A stretch of DNA of 64,000 bases from Burkholderia pseudomultivorans (GTDB taxonomy: Bacteria > Pseudomonadota > Gammaproteobacteria > Burkholderiales > Burkholderiaceae), in assembly GCF_902499075.1 (NCBI RefSeq), contig NZ_CABVPP010000036.1, positions 1-64,000 of the forward strand. Direction: 5' to 3'. Below the pieces are notes generated by a model. The model saw nothing but the letters and a program-made list of their open reading frames with translations, had not been told where the DNA came from and made no database searches. Below are positions 1 to 7,926 of the stretch, piece by piece. Within the stretch, counting starts at the first letter, position 1, and every line of letters starts with the position of its first letter. A program made the position numbers and the translations under genes.

Positions 1-1
1 A

Positions 2-421
2 GATCATGAACACGATATCTCTAACGCACTGCCCTCAGGGCCCGTTTACACCGTATCCAATTTCAACAGCCTGCTAGGCACAGATGACGCAGTTGGTATC
101 GCTATGGTGCTGTCGGGCCAGCGGTTTATCCCGACTCGCGGCAAGTTCGCCGGGGCAGTCAAGGGCACCTCGATCGCTTCGATCGTATCGCGCCGCATGC
201 TGCCGTACGAGCTTAAGCAGCGCATCCTCCCGACCGTAACCTCGTTCACCAGTTTGATCCTGCTGCGCATCAAGTTCACGCGGAATATCGGCGCATTCGT
301 CGGCCGTGCCATTCCGGGAGTGGGTTGGGTGATCCTGGCGTCCGATGTGACGATGATCACGTATCGTTCCGTCACGACCTACAACAGCATGGTGAAGCCC
401 GAGGACCGTTTGTATGGCTGA
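2..421 (+). CDS. C-terminal part of a hydrophobic protein of unknown function (5' end outside window)
   Basis: The frame is open from the first base of the window to the TGA at 419-421, so this is the 3' part of a longer gene; the ATG at 104 is probably internal. The visible 139 residues contain a basic stretch, then hydrophobic segments around residues 87-95 and 106-121 of the visible part, the second rich in Gly, Val and Ile, which suggests membrane association. I do not recognise the family. Base composition is clearly less GC-rich than in the genes from 1191 onward, which may indicate acquired DNA. Its last 8 bp overlap the next gene, so the two are probably translated together. A toxin-like C-terminal domain of a larger secreted protein is one possibility, but nothing seen here proves it. 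Confidence 0.6.
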   Translation, partial: DHEHDISNALPSGPVYTVSNFNSLLGTDDAVGIAMVLSGQRFIPTRGKFAGAVKGTSIASIVSRRMLPYELKQRILPTVTSFTSLILLRIKFTRNIGAFVGRAIPGVGWVILASDVTMITYRSVTTYNSMVKPEDRLYG

Positions 422-761
422 TGCGTGGAAGAGCCTCGAAGAATTCGTTGCAGCCGATGCGGGCAAGCCGCTCGTCGGTCGGCTTGAACTGACGCGTGAC
501 ACTGACCTCTATCACGATCTGGACATGGAGCCGGAGCGCATCGAAAAGCTCATCAGACGATGGGCTGTGAAGTTTGGAATCGACCTGTCTGCGTTCGACA
601 TCCACTATTACTATCCGGCCGCGAAGCTCGGCATCGGTTCGTTCCTCGCGGCGGTCGTAAAGTCCCCGTTCAGCACCTCGGCACGCGAGACGCTGGGCGG
701 TCGATCGTTGACGCTCGGCATGATGGAAGAGGCGATGGAGCGTGGGCGTTGGGAAGCGTAA
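414..761 (+). CDS. DUF1493 family protein
   Basis: A 115-residue protein resembling the DUF1493 family, whose members have an acyl-carrier-protein-like fold and no established function. The family pattern is visible: an N-terminal helix, an L-T-x-D-T-D-L-Y-x-D-L core at about residues 25-36, a helix containing K-L-I-R-R-W, then a K-F-G-I-D-L-S-x-F-D segment followed by paired tyrosines. No Asp-Ser-Leu phosphopantetheine site is seen, so carrier activity is not supported. The ATG lies inside the end of the preceding gene (8-bp overlap), giving strong linkage to that hydrophobic protein. Such tight pairing would suit a partner, chaperone or immunity role, which is inference only. Composition is again lower in GC than downstream. 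Confidence 0.6.
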   Translation: MADAWKSLEEFVAADAGKPLVGRLELTRDTDLYHDLDMEPERIEKLIRRWAVKFGIDLSAFDIHYYYPAAKLGIGSFLAAVVKSPFSTSARETLGGRSLTLGMMEEAMERGRWEA

Positions 762-1103
762 CGCGCTGCGCTTTTGACTTCCGCGTATCCGATCAAAATC
801 TAGCCTCATAGCGCCTTCCGTCCGGCCGCGCCCACGCGACGCCCAGTGCGACGGGTCGCGAGGGCGTCTCGCGCCCGTTCTGCGCGGCATCCTCCTTCCC
901 GAACACATCGACGCGTACGGATCGATCGAGCCGCGAACCGTCGACCGGTCGCAAGGTGTCCGGGGCAGGCTGCGAGAAAGGAGGGGAAGCGTACGGGGAT
1001 TCGGACGGGCAAAAACGCCGGAGCCAAGCCGGGCGGGGCTCTCCGGGTATGCTGCGGGTTCGGTTATAGAACCCGCCTTCGATTGCCAATGGCGCCGGCC
1101 GCG
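762..1103. other. intergenic region without a recognised gene
   Basis: About 340 bp between the DUF1493 gene and the promoter of the thioesterase gene. Open frames exist on both strands but look like GC-rich chance frames with Arg/Ala-rich composition. No terminator with a T-run and no RNA gene was recognised. GC content rises sharply across this stretch, so it may mark the boundary between atypical and typical chromosomal DNA. Confidence 0.4.
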
Positions 1104-1132
1104 TTGACAACCCCGGCGCACATGAGAATAAT
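1104..1132 (+). promoter_or_regulatory. sigma70-type promoter for the thioesterase gene
   Basis: TTGACA at 1104-1109 is separated by exactly 17 bp from AATAAT at 1127-1132, a near-consensus sigma70 arrangement that stands out in this GC-rich sequence. Transcription should start near 1139, leaving a leader of about 50 nt before the ATG at 1191. Confidence 0.6.
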
Positions 1133-1190
1133 GAGTTCCAATTTAGAACTTACTCGCGCGACGACGCGCTTTCAGTCAGGAGACGCCCCG

Positions 1191-1628
1191 ATGAACCCGC
1201 TTTCCCTGTCCGGTCTCGAACTGCTGCGCGCGGCGGCGTCGGGCGACGTGCCGCTCGCATCGATTTCCGAAACGATCCCGATGCGCCCGCTCGACGTCGA
1301 ACTCGGCTATGTGAAGTTTTCGGCGCGTGCGGACGGGCGGCATCTGAATCCGCTCGGCGGCGTGCACGGCGGCTTTGCCGCGACGGTGCTCGACTCGGTC
1401 ACCGGCTGCGCGGTGCATTCGATGCTCGATGCGGGCGTCGGCTACGGCACGGTCGACCTGCATGTGAAGATGCTGCGGCCGGTGCCGCGCGATGTCGAGC
1501 TGGTCGCCGAAGGGCGCGTGATCCACCTGTCGCGCTCGCTCGGCGTCGCGGAGGGCACGCTGAAGACGCCGGACGACAGGATCGTCGCGCATGCATCGGC
1601 GACCTGCTTCATCCAGCGGCCGCAATAA
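1191..1628 (+). CDS. PaaI-family hotdog-fold acyl-CoA thioesterase
   Basis: A 145-residue single hotdog domain that should hydrolyse acyl- or aryl-CoA thioesters in the cytoplasm. The family signature N-P-L-G-G-V-H-G-G-F lies at residues 53-62, at the start of the central helix, and Asp68 in A-T-V-L-D-S fits the catalytic acidic position of PaaI-type enzymes. Length matches the family. The ATG at 1191 is chosen because AGGAG lies 7-8 nt upstream and the domain begins soon after; an ATG at 1131 would add a tail unlike the family. It stands alone, with an aldo/keto reductase gene about 110 bp downstream. The physiological substrate cannot be told. Confidence 0.85.
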   Translation: MNPLSLSGLELLRAAASGDVPLASISETIPMRPLDVELGYVKFSARADGRHLNPLGGVHGGFAATVLDSVTGCAVHSMLDAGVGYGTVDLHVKMLRPVPRDVELVAEGRVIHLSRSLGVAEGTLKTPDDRIVAHASATCFIQRPQ

Positions 1629-1736
1629 CCCGACTGCGGGCATCGAAGGCCGTCCGTAAGCGTGGGCGGCGCGGCTCTGAAGCGGTCGCTTCAATGTGAT
1701 AGCGTTTCTGCTTTCCACCGACGCGACAGGAACAGC

Positions 1737-2789
1737 ATGGAATACCGCACACTCGGCGATTCAGGCATCGAGGTCAGCCTGATCGGTCTCGGCACGATGA
1801 CGTGGGGCGAGCAGAATTCGGAGCGCGACGCGCACGAGCAGATCGATTACGCGATCGGGCAGGGCGTCACGCTGATCGACGCAGCGGAGATGTATCCGGT
1901 GCCGCCGAAGCCGGACACGCAGGGGCGCACCGAGCAGTACATCGGCACGTGGCTCGCGCAGCATCGCGCGCAGCGCGACCGGATCGTGCTCGCGACCAAG
2001 ATCGCGGGCCCGGCGCGTCAGCCGCACAATCCGCGCCATATTCGCGGCGAGGGCAACCAGTTCGACCGCAAGAACCTGACCGAAGCGCTCGACGGCAGCC
2101 TCAAGCGCCTGCAGACCGATTACGTCGATCTCTATCAGCTGCACTGGCCCGACCGCAGCACGACGACGTTCGGCCGGCCCGCCTATCCGTGGGTCGACGA
2201 TGCGTATACGGTGCCGATCGAGGAAACGCTCGGCGTGCTCGCGGAATTCGTGAAGGCGGGCAAGGTGCGCGCGATCGGCGTGTCGAACGAAACGCCGTGG
2301 GGCGTCGCGCAGTTCCTGCGCGCGGCCGAGAAGCACGGGCTGCCGCGCATCGCCAGCATCCAGAACCCGTACAGCCTGCTGAACCGCACGTTCGAGAACG
2401 GGCTGTCGGAATTCACGCATCGCGACGGCGTCGGCCTGCTCGCGTATTCGCCGCTCGCGTTCGGCTGGCTGTCGGGCAAGTACGAAAACGGCGCGCGGCC
2501 GGCCGGCGCGCGCATCACGCTGTTCGAGCGCTTCCAGCGCTACAGCAAGCCGCAGGCGGTCGAGGCGACGTCGCGCTACGTCGCGCTCGCGAAACGCCAC
2601 GGCCTGTCGCCCGCGCAGCTCGCGCTCGCGTTCGTCAACAGCCGGCCGTTCGTGCGCAGCAATCTGGTCGGCGCGACCTCGCTCGACCAGCTGAAGGAGA
2701 ACATCGGCAGCATCGACGTGAAGCTGTCCGACGAGATTCTCGCGGAGATCGACGCGCTGCACGAACGGCAGCCGAACCCGGCGCCGTAA
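1737..2789 (+). CDS. tas: Tas-like NADP(H)-dependent aldo/keto reductase
   Basis: A 350-residue TIM-barrel aldo/keto reductase, very similar along its length to E. coli Tas, a cytosolic oxidoreductase first noticed for suppressing a tyrosine requirement. The start M-E-Y-R-T-L-G-D-S-G and the G-L-G-T-M-T-W-G-E-Q-N-S block are typical. The catalytic tetrad is visible as Asp48, Tyr53, Lys88 and His136. The ATG at 1737 is preferred because family homology begins exactly there, with an AGGAA-type ribosome site upstream; the same frame is open further 5' but lacks similarity. A pair of long inverted repeats follows the stop codon. The natural substrate of Tas-like enzymes is not settled. Confidence 0.9.
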   Translation: MEYRTLGDSGIEVSLIGLGTMTWGEQNSERDAHEQIDYAIGQGVTLIDAAEMYPVPPKPDTQGRTEQYIGTWLAQHRAQRDRIVLATKIAGPARQPHNPRHIRGEGNQFDRKNLTEALDGSLKRLQTDYVDLYQLHWPDRSTTTFGRPAYPWVDDAYTVPIEETLGVLAEFVKAGKVRAIGVSNETPWGVAQFLRAAEKHGLPRIASIQNPYSLLNRTFENGLSEFTHRDGVGLLAYSPLAFGWLSGKYENGARPAGARITLFERFQRYSKPQAVEATSRYVALAKRHGLSPAQLALAFVNSRPFVRSNLVGATSLDQLKENIGSIDVKLSDEILAEIDALHERQPNPAP

Positions 2790-2794
2790 CGGCG

Positions 2795-2859
2795 TGCGAC
2801 CCGCGCGGCGCCACGCCGCGCGGGTCGCATCGGCGGCGATGCACTCGCGCATCGCCGCC
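2795..2859. terminator. tandem hairpins between convergent genes
   Basis: Two perfect inverted repeats lie side by side: 15-bp arms at 2795-2809 and 2815-2829 with a 5-nt loop, then 11-bp arms at 2832-2842 and 2849-2859 with a 6-nt loop. They fill the gap between the aldo/keto reductase gene (plus) and the transporter gene (minus). Neither has a T-run, so they may act as bidirectional transcription blocks or RNA-stabilising ends rather than classical intrinsic terminators. Confidence 0.6.
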
Positions 2860-2866
2860 GTCCTCC

Positions 2867-4153
2867 CTATTGCATCCTCAGCCGCGTGCGCGCGACGAGC
2901 AGCGCGACGAGGCTCAGCACCGCGCAGCCCATCAGGTACAGCGCCGGCGACAGCCGGTTGCCGGTCGCGCTGATCAGCCAGGTGATGACGAACGGCGCAA
3001 ACCCGCCGAACAGCGTGACGCCCGTGTTGTAGCTGACCGCGAGACCGGTCGCGCGCGTCTGCGCAGGGAACAGCTCGGCCATCAGCGCGGGCAGCGCGCC
3101 GCAGTACATCGCCTTCAGAAGCCCGATCCAGATCAGCGCGGCCAGCATCGTCGCGAACGACGCATGCTGCGTGAGCCACGCGAACGTCGGCCATACGGTC
3201 AGGAGCATCAGCACGGCGGCCGTCGCCATTACGCGGATGCGCCCGGTCCGGTCGGACAGATGGCCGACGAGCGGCGTGACGAGCGTCAGCACGAAGCCGG
3301 TCGCGAGTGTGGCGGCAAAGCCCGTCGACGCGGGCAGCCCGAGCTGCTTGATCGCGTAGGTCGGCATGTACAGCACCATGTAGTTGATCGCGGTCGAGAT
3401 CACGAGCGCGCCGATCGACAGCAGCAGTCGCGTCTTCTGGTCCGCGAACAGTTCGCGCACGGGCGCGTCGGAGCGCGCCTGCGTCTTGAACTCGACACCC
3501 TCGTCGACATAGCGGCGGATATACAGCCCGACAGGGCCGATCGCGAGCCCGAACAGGAACGGCACGCGCCAGCCCCAGCTTTCGAGCTGCGCGGTCGTCA
3601 GCGTGGCGGTCAGCAGCGCGCCGAAGCCGGACGCCAGCAGCGTCGCGAGACCCTGGCTCGCGAACTGCCAGCTCGACATGAAGCCGCGCCGCTGCGGCGC
3701 ATGCTCGACGAGGAACGCAGTGGAGCTCGCGAATTCGCCGCCGGCGGAGAAGCCCTGCATCAGCCGCGACAGCATGATCCCGAGCGGCGCGAGGATGCCG
3801 ATCGACGCGTAGGTCGGCATCAGCGCGATCAGCAGCGTGCCGCCCATCATCATCGCGATCGACAGCAGCAGCGACGCCTTGCGGCCGGCGCGATCCGCAT
3901 ACGCGCCGAGCACGAAGCCGCCGATCGGCCGGATCAGGTACGACAGCCCGAACGTGCCGAGCGTGAGCAGCAGCGACGTCGCTTCGCTGGTCGAGGGGAA
4001 GAACAGCTTGGCGATCGTCACCGCGAAGAAGCCGTAGACGATCAGGTCGAACCATTCGAGCGCGTTGCCGATCGACGCCGCGAAGATGATGCGCCGGATC
4101 TGCGCGGCATTCGGGCGGGCGGCTTCCTGCGTGGTCAGGGTGGTCGTGTTCAT
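2867..4153 (-). CDS. MHS-family MFS transporter, probable carboxylate:proton symporter
   Basis: A 428-residue inner-membrane protein with the twelve hydrophobic segments of the metabolite:H+ symporter branch of the major facilitator superfamily (citrate, alpha-ketoglutarate, proline/betaine and similar). Typical blocks are G-N-A-L-E-W-F-D near residue 30, R-P-I-G-G-F-V-L-G-A-Y-A-D-R-A-G-R-K around 75-92, and a R-L-M-Q-G-F-S-A-G-G-E-F segment. The downstream end faces the Tas-like gene. The upstream neighbour on the same strand, 37 bp away, encodes an M20 peptidase, so uptake and hydrolysis of one compound may be coupled. Substrate is not determinable from sequence; a small organic acid or an acylated amino acid are candidates. 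Confidence 0.8.
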   Translation of the reverse strand: MNTTTLTTQEAARPNAAQIRRIIFAASIGNALEWFDLIVYGFFAVTIAKLFFPSTSEATSLLLTLGTFGLSYLIRPIGGFVLGAYADRAGRKASLLLSIAMMMGGTLLIALMPTYASIGILAPLGIMLSRLMQGFSAGGEFASSTAFLVEHAPQRRGFMSSWQFASQGLATLLASGFGALLTATLTTAQLESWGWRVPFLFGLAIGPVGLYIRRYVDEGVEFKTQARSDAPVRELFADQKTRLLLSIGALVISTAINYMVLYMPTYAIKQLGLPASTGFAATLATGFVLTLVTPLVGHLSDRTGRIRVMATAAVLMLLTVWPTFAWLTQHASFATMLAALIWIGLLKAMYCGALPALMAELFPAQTRATGLAVSYNTGVTLFGGFAPFVITWLISATGNRLSPALYLMGCAVLSLVALLVARTRLRMQ

Positions 4154-4190
4154 CGTGTATGCGTATCCCGTGGAAGGAGCGGCGCGCGCG

Positions 4191-5612
4191 TCACAGTGCG
4201 ACGCCGGCCGCGGCGGGTGCCGCGCGGCGCAGCGGCGGTGCGTCGTCGCCGAGATCCCAGAAGAGGCCGGCCATCATCTGCAGCCCCTCGCGCACGACGC
4301 TCGCGAGCAGGTGCTCGTTCGGCGCGTGCTGCGAGCAGGCCGGATACGAATGCGGGACCCACAGCGTCGGCAGCCCGAGCGTGTCGGCGAACACCTCGTT
4401 GGGCAGCGTGCCGCCGAGGTTCGGCAGGATCGCCGGCTTCTTGCCGGTCGTGCGCGCGAGCGACGCGACGGCCCAGCGCACCCACGGATCCTCGGGCGGC
4501 ACCCGCGTGGCCGGCGCCCCGCGCTCGACGTCGATCTCGACGTCGCCGAAGCCGTGCGCGTCGAGATGCGCGCGCAGGTGCGCGTGCAGCGCCTGCCAGT
4601 CGGTGCCGACGACGAAGCGCAGCTGGCAGTGCGCGTACGCGGCGGGCGGAATCGCGTTGACGGGATGTTCGGGATTGCCGGCCTTGAACGCGAGGATCTC
4701 GAGCGTGTTCCAGCCGAACACGCGCTCGGCCGCGGACAGGCCCGGCTCCCCCCAGTCGGCGTCGAGCGCCGGATCGCCGGGGCCGCCGCCGACCGACAGA
4801 TCGGCGAGCGCTTCGCGCACGGCGGCCGGGATCGGCGGCGGGCGCAGCCCGGCGACGCGGATCGACCCGCGCGCATCGACGAGGCTCGCGAGCGCGTGCG
4901 CGAGCACGATCGCCGGATTGCGCAGCAGCCCGCCCCAGTTGCCGGAATGATGTGCGCCGTCGCGCGCGTGCAGGCTCAGCCGGAAATTGACTGCGCCGCG
5001 CGAGCCGAGAAACACGGTCGGGCGCTCGGCGGCGATGCGCGGCCCGTCGGACGCGATCAGCACGTCGGCCGCGAGCGCATCGCGCTCCTGGCGGCACAGC
5101 GCGTCGAGCCCCGGCGAGCCGGTTTCCTCGCCCATCTCGATCAGCAGTTTCGCGTTGAAACCGAGCCGGCCGCCGCGCGCGTCGAGCACGCTCGCCAGCG
5201 CGGCAAGGTTGATCGTGTGCTGGCCCTTGTTGTCGGCGCTGCCGCGGCCGTACCAGCGGTCGCCGTCGGCGGTCAGCGTCCACGGCGACAGCGGCGCGCG
5301 CCACTGCGCGTCGTAGCCGCGCACGACGTCGCCGTGGCCGTAGATCAGCACGGTCGGCAGCGCGTCGTCCTCGTGGCGCGACGCGAGCAGGAACGGGCCA
5401 CCGCCGTCGACGGGATTGTCGACGATGCGCGACGCGAAGCCGAGGCGCGCGGCTTCGGGCGCGATCTCGTCGGTCAGGTACGCGCGCAGCGCGGCGGCGC
5501 TGCCGCTTTCCTGGCTTTCGGTGCGCAAGCCGACGCGGCGGCTCAGCGTCGTGAAGAAGGCACCGGATTCGAACTGGTCCAGCGCGTGCTGGAGGGCGGC
5601 GGTACGGCTCAA
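4191..5612 (-). CDS. M20 family metallopeptidase (ArgE/DapE/carboxypeptidase G2-like)
   Basis: A 473-residue cytoplasmic zinc amidohydrolase. Metal ligands and catalytic residues follow the M20 order: His93 and Asp95 in G-H-G-D-V-V, bridging Asp127 in G-R-G-S-A-D-N-K-G, the Glu162-Glu163 pair in M-G-E-E-T-G-S, and Asp189 in I-A-S-D-G; a late His in P-H-S-Y or Q-H-A-P-N-E-H supplies the last ligand. A lid domain fills the middle. The start is TTG at 5612, with GGAG 7-9 nt upstream; no better ATG is in frame. It is followed by a transporter gene and divergent from a LysR regulator that probably controls both. Likely substrate is a dipeptide or N-acyl amino acid. Confidence 0.85.
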   Translation of the reverse strand: MSRTAALQHALDQFESGAFFTTLSRRVGLRTESQESGSAAALRAYLTDEIAPEAARLGFASRIVDNPVDGGGPFLLASRHEDDALPTVLIYGHGDVVRGYDAQWRAPLSPWTLTADGDRWYGRGSADNKGQHTINLAALASVLDARGGRLGFNAKLLIEMGEETGSPGLDALCRQERDALAADVLIASDGPRIAAERPTVFLGSRGAVNFRLSLHARDGAHHSGNWGGLLRNPAIVLAHALASLVDARGSIRVAGLRPPPIPAAVREALADLSVGGGPGDPALDADWGEPGLSAAERVFGWNTLEILAFKAGNPEHPVNAIPPAAYAHCQLRFVVGTDWQALHAHLRAHLDAHGFGDVEIDVERGAPATRVPPEDPWVRWAVASLARTTGKKPAILPNLGGTLPNEVFADTLGLPTLWVPHSYPACSQHAPNEHLLASVVREGLQMMAGLFWDLGDDAPPLRRAAPAAAGVAL

Positions 5613-5723
5613 GACAGGTCTCCTCGTCGGGGGCGGCCGCGCAGGGCCGTGCGGGCAGCGTGAAGTGCGATCGATTCTAGGAAGCCGTTTTTTTTGTCAC
5701 AATGATCGAATTTCGAACCTTTC

Positions 5724-5740
5724 TTTGCCGAAAAGGCAAA
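5724..5740. promoter_or_regulatory. probable LysR-type operator between divergent genes
   Basis: TTTGCC and GGCAAA form a perfect inverted repeat separated by five bases, giving a T-N11-A core as expected for LysR-type regulators. It sits in the 162-bp space between the M20 peptidase and LysR genes, within an unusually AT-rich patch that also carries a run of eight T. It is the natural candidate site for the adjacent regulator; binding is inferred. Confidence 0.45.
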
Positions 5741-5774
5741 ACGGAACGGCCCGCACCGGCCCGGAGACACGACG

Positions 5775-6728
5775 ATGGCGGCTTTTCTGCATGGCCTGGC
5801 GCTGCGGTATTTCGTCGAGGTGGCGCGCACCGGCTCGATCAGCGACGCGTCCGCGCGGCTGCACGTCGCGGTATCGGCGATCAGCCGTCAGATCGCGAAG
5901 CTCGAAAGCGAGCTCGGCGCGCCGCTGTTCGAGCGCCGGCCGCGCGGGATGGCGTTGTCGGAGGCCGGCGAGCGGCTGCTGGGCTTTGCGCAGCGCAGCC
6001 TGCTCGAGGCCGAGCATGTGATGAAGGAGATCGGCGGGCTCGACGCGCTGCACGGCAGCCTGCTGAAGATCGCGTGCTCGGAAGGGTTCGCGAGCGATTT
6101 CCTGCCGGGCGCGCTCGCAAGCTTCAAGGCGCGCCATCCGGGCGTCGATTTCTCGATGTGGGTCGTGTCGCCGGCCGATGCGACGCGGCGCGTGCGCGAA
6201 GGCGACGCCGACATCGCGCTGACCTTCAGCCTCGCGCCGGAAAAGGGCGTGCGCGTCGAACACACCGAGCGTGCGCCGATCTTCGCGCTGGTGCGCCGCG
6301 ATCATCCGCTGGCGGCGCGCGACGCGGTGTCGCTCGCCGATGTCGCGCGTCATCCGCACGTGCTGCCGGAAGCCGGCACGACCGTGCGCCAGCTGATCGA
6401 CATCGCCTGCGCACTCGACGGGCTGCTGCTCGAGCCCGAGCTGACGAGCAACAACACGGCGGCGATGTACCGCTATGCGCAGCGCACGGGCGCCGTGATG
6501 TTCACCGGGCTGCTGTCGGTGCGCGACCGCTGCGACGCGGACGGCTTCGTCGTCGTGCCGCTGACGAACCCGCAGCTGCGCGAGCGCAGCATCCAGGTGC
6601 AGACCATGGCGGGGCGCGACCTGCCCGCGTCGGTGCGGGCGTTTCGCGACCATCTGATCGACGCGATGAAGGCGGCTTCGGCGCCGCCGGCGGCGGTGCG
6701 CGGCTCGCGACGCCCGCGCATGAGATAA
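5775..6728 (+). CDS. LysR-family transcriptional regulator
   Basis: A 317-residue regulator with an N-terminal winged helix-turn-helix (about residues 8-65: Y-F-V-E-V-A-R-T-G-S-I-S-D-A-S followed by A-I-S-R-Q-I-A-K-L-E) and a C-terminal co-inducer-binding domain from about residue 95 to 300. Length and architecture are normal for the family. ATG at 5775 is placed correctly for the DNA-binding domain. It is divergent from the M20 peptidase and transporter genes, which suggests local control of that pair. The inducer is unknown. A region after residue 305 is a short basic Pro/Arg tail. Confidence 0.85.
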   Translation: MAAFLHGLALRYFVEVARTGSISDASARLHVAVSAISRQIAKLESELGAPLFERRPRGMALSEAGERLLGFAQRSLLEAEHVMKEIGGLDALHGSLLKIACSEGFASDFLPGALASFKARHPGVDFSMWVVSPADATRRVREGDADIALTFSLAPEKGVRVEHTERAPIFALVRRDHPLAARDAVSLADVARHPHVLPEAGTTVRQLIDIACALDGLLLEPELTSNNTAAMYRYAQRTGAVMFTGLLSVRDRCDADGFVVVPLTNPQLRERSIQVQTMAGRDLPASVRAFRDHLIDAMKAASAPPAAVRGSRRPRMR

Positions 6729-6792
6729 TCGCCAATCCGCCTTCCGCGCCCGTGCGGCTCGCCGAGCCGCATCGCTCCGTTTCGACGCCAAA

Positions 6793-7926
6793 TTGAAGAA
6801 TCTGATTGTCACCCTCGATCGCGCCGGCGAGTTCGACGAGATCATCGACGTGCGCACGCCGCTCGAGTTCGCCGAGGACCATATCCCCGGCGCGCTGAAC
6901 GCGCCCGTGCTCAGCAACGAAGAACGCGTGCTGGTCGGCACGATGTACCGGCAGGTGTCGCCGTACGAGGCGACGCGCGTCGGCGCCGCGATCGTCGCGC
7001 GCAACATCGCGCGTCATCTCGATACGACCTTCGCCGACCGTCCGCGCAACTGGCGGCCGCTGATCTACTGCTGGCGCGGCGGCAAGCGCTCGGGCTCGAT
7101 GACGACCTGGTTCAACCTGATCGGCTGGCAGGCGCGTCAGCTCGAAGGCGGCTACAAGGCGTACCGCCGTTCGGTATGCGACACGCTCGATACGCTGCCG
7201 TCGCGCTTTCGCTATATCGCGCTCGTCGGCCATACGGGCTGCGGCAAGACGCGGCTGCTGAACGCGCTGCGCGACGCGGGCGCGCAGACGCTCGATCTCG
7301 AGGCGCTGGCGCGCCATCGCGGTTCGCTGCTCGGCGCGCTGCCGGGCGTGCCGCAGCCGTCGCAGAAGGCGTTCGATTCGGGGCTGGTCGAAACGCTCGG
7401 TCGTTTCGACCCGGCGTGGCCGGTGTTCGTCGAATCGGAAAGCCGCAAGATCGGCGTGGTGCAGCTGCCGATCGCGCTGCTCGACGCGTTCCACGCGGGG
7501 CCGTGGGTGCAGGTCGAAGCCGCGCGCGACGAGCGCATCGCGTTCCTGCTCGACGATTACGCACACCTGTTCGACGATCCGGCCGCGTTCAACGCGCAGC
7601 TCGAACGACTGATCGGGCTGCACAGCCGCGAAGCGGTCGCGCGCTGGCGCACGCTGATCGACGCGAATGCACGCGCCGAGCTGTTCGGCGAACTGATCGA
7701 CCGGCATTACGATCCGGCCTATGCGCGGACTTACCGCGCGTCGTACGGCAAGCCGAACCGCGCGCTGACGTTCGTGTTTCGGCCCAATGCGGCGGACGTG
7801 CCCGACCAGGCGCGCGCGCTGCTCGGGCAGCTCGCGCAGGCCGGATTGCCGGCGTCGCCGGCGCTGGCGGCGGCGTGCCGCGCACAACCTGCAACCGATA
7901 ACGACCAACCGACCACGCTACGATGA
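6793..7926 (+). CDS. mnmH: tRNA 2-selenouridine synthase MnmH (SelU)
   Basis: A 377-residue enzyme that converts 2-thiouridine at the wobble position of Lys, Glu and Gln tRNAs to 2-selenouridine, with a geranyl intermediate and selenophosphate as selenium donor. The N-terminal rhodanese domain carries the active Cys93 in Y-C-W-R-G-G-K-R-S-G-S, and a P-loop G-H-T-G-C-G-K-T lies at residues 146-153, the standard two-domain arrangement. The start is TTG at 6793, giving M-K-N-L-I-V-T-L-D-R as the N-terminus; no ATG precedes the rhodanese domain in frame. Its stop codon overlaps the next start (ATGA), so it is translationally coupled to a permease. It starts 64 bp after the LysR gene. Confidence 0.9.
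   Translation: MKNLIVTLDRAGEFDEIIDVRTPLEFAEDHIPGALNAPVLSNEERVLVGTMYRQVSPYEATRVGAAIVARNIARHLDTTFADRPRNWRPLIYCWRGGKRSGSMTTWFNLIGWQARQLEGGYKAYRRSVCDTLDTLPSRFRYIALVGHTGCGKTRLLNALRDAGAQTLDLEALARHRGSLLGALPGVPQPSQKAFDSGLVETLGRFDPAWPVFVESESRKIGVVQLPIALLDAFHAGPWVQVEAARDERIAFLLDDYAHLFDDPAAFNAQLERLIGLHSREAVARWRTLIDANARAELFGELIDRHYDPAYARTYRASYGKPNRALTFVFRPNAADVPDQARALLGQLAQAGLPASPALAAACRAQPATDNDQPTTLR

Noticed and set aside
1761-4055. Long minus-strand frame spanning the aldo/keto reductase and transporter genes
   Set aside because: Crosses two unrelated real genes and the tandem inverted repeats; composition is Arg/Asp/Ala-rich without domains.
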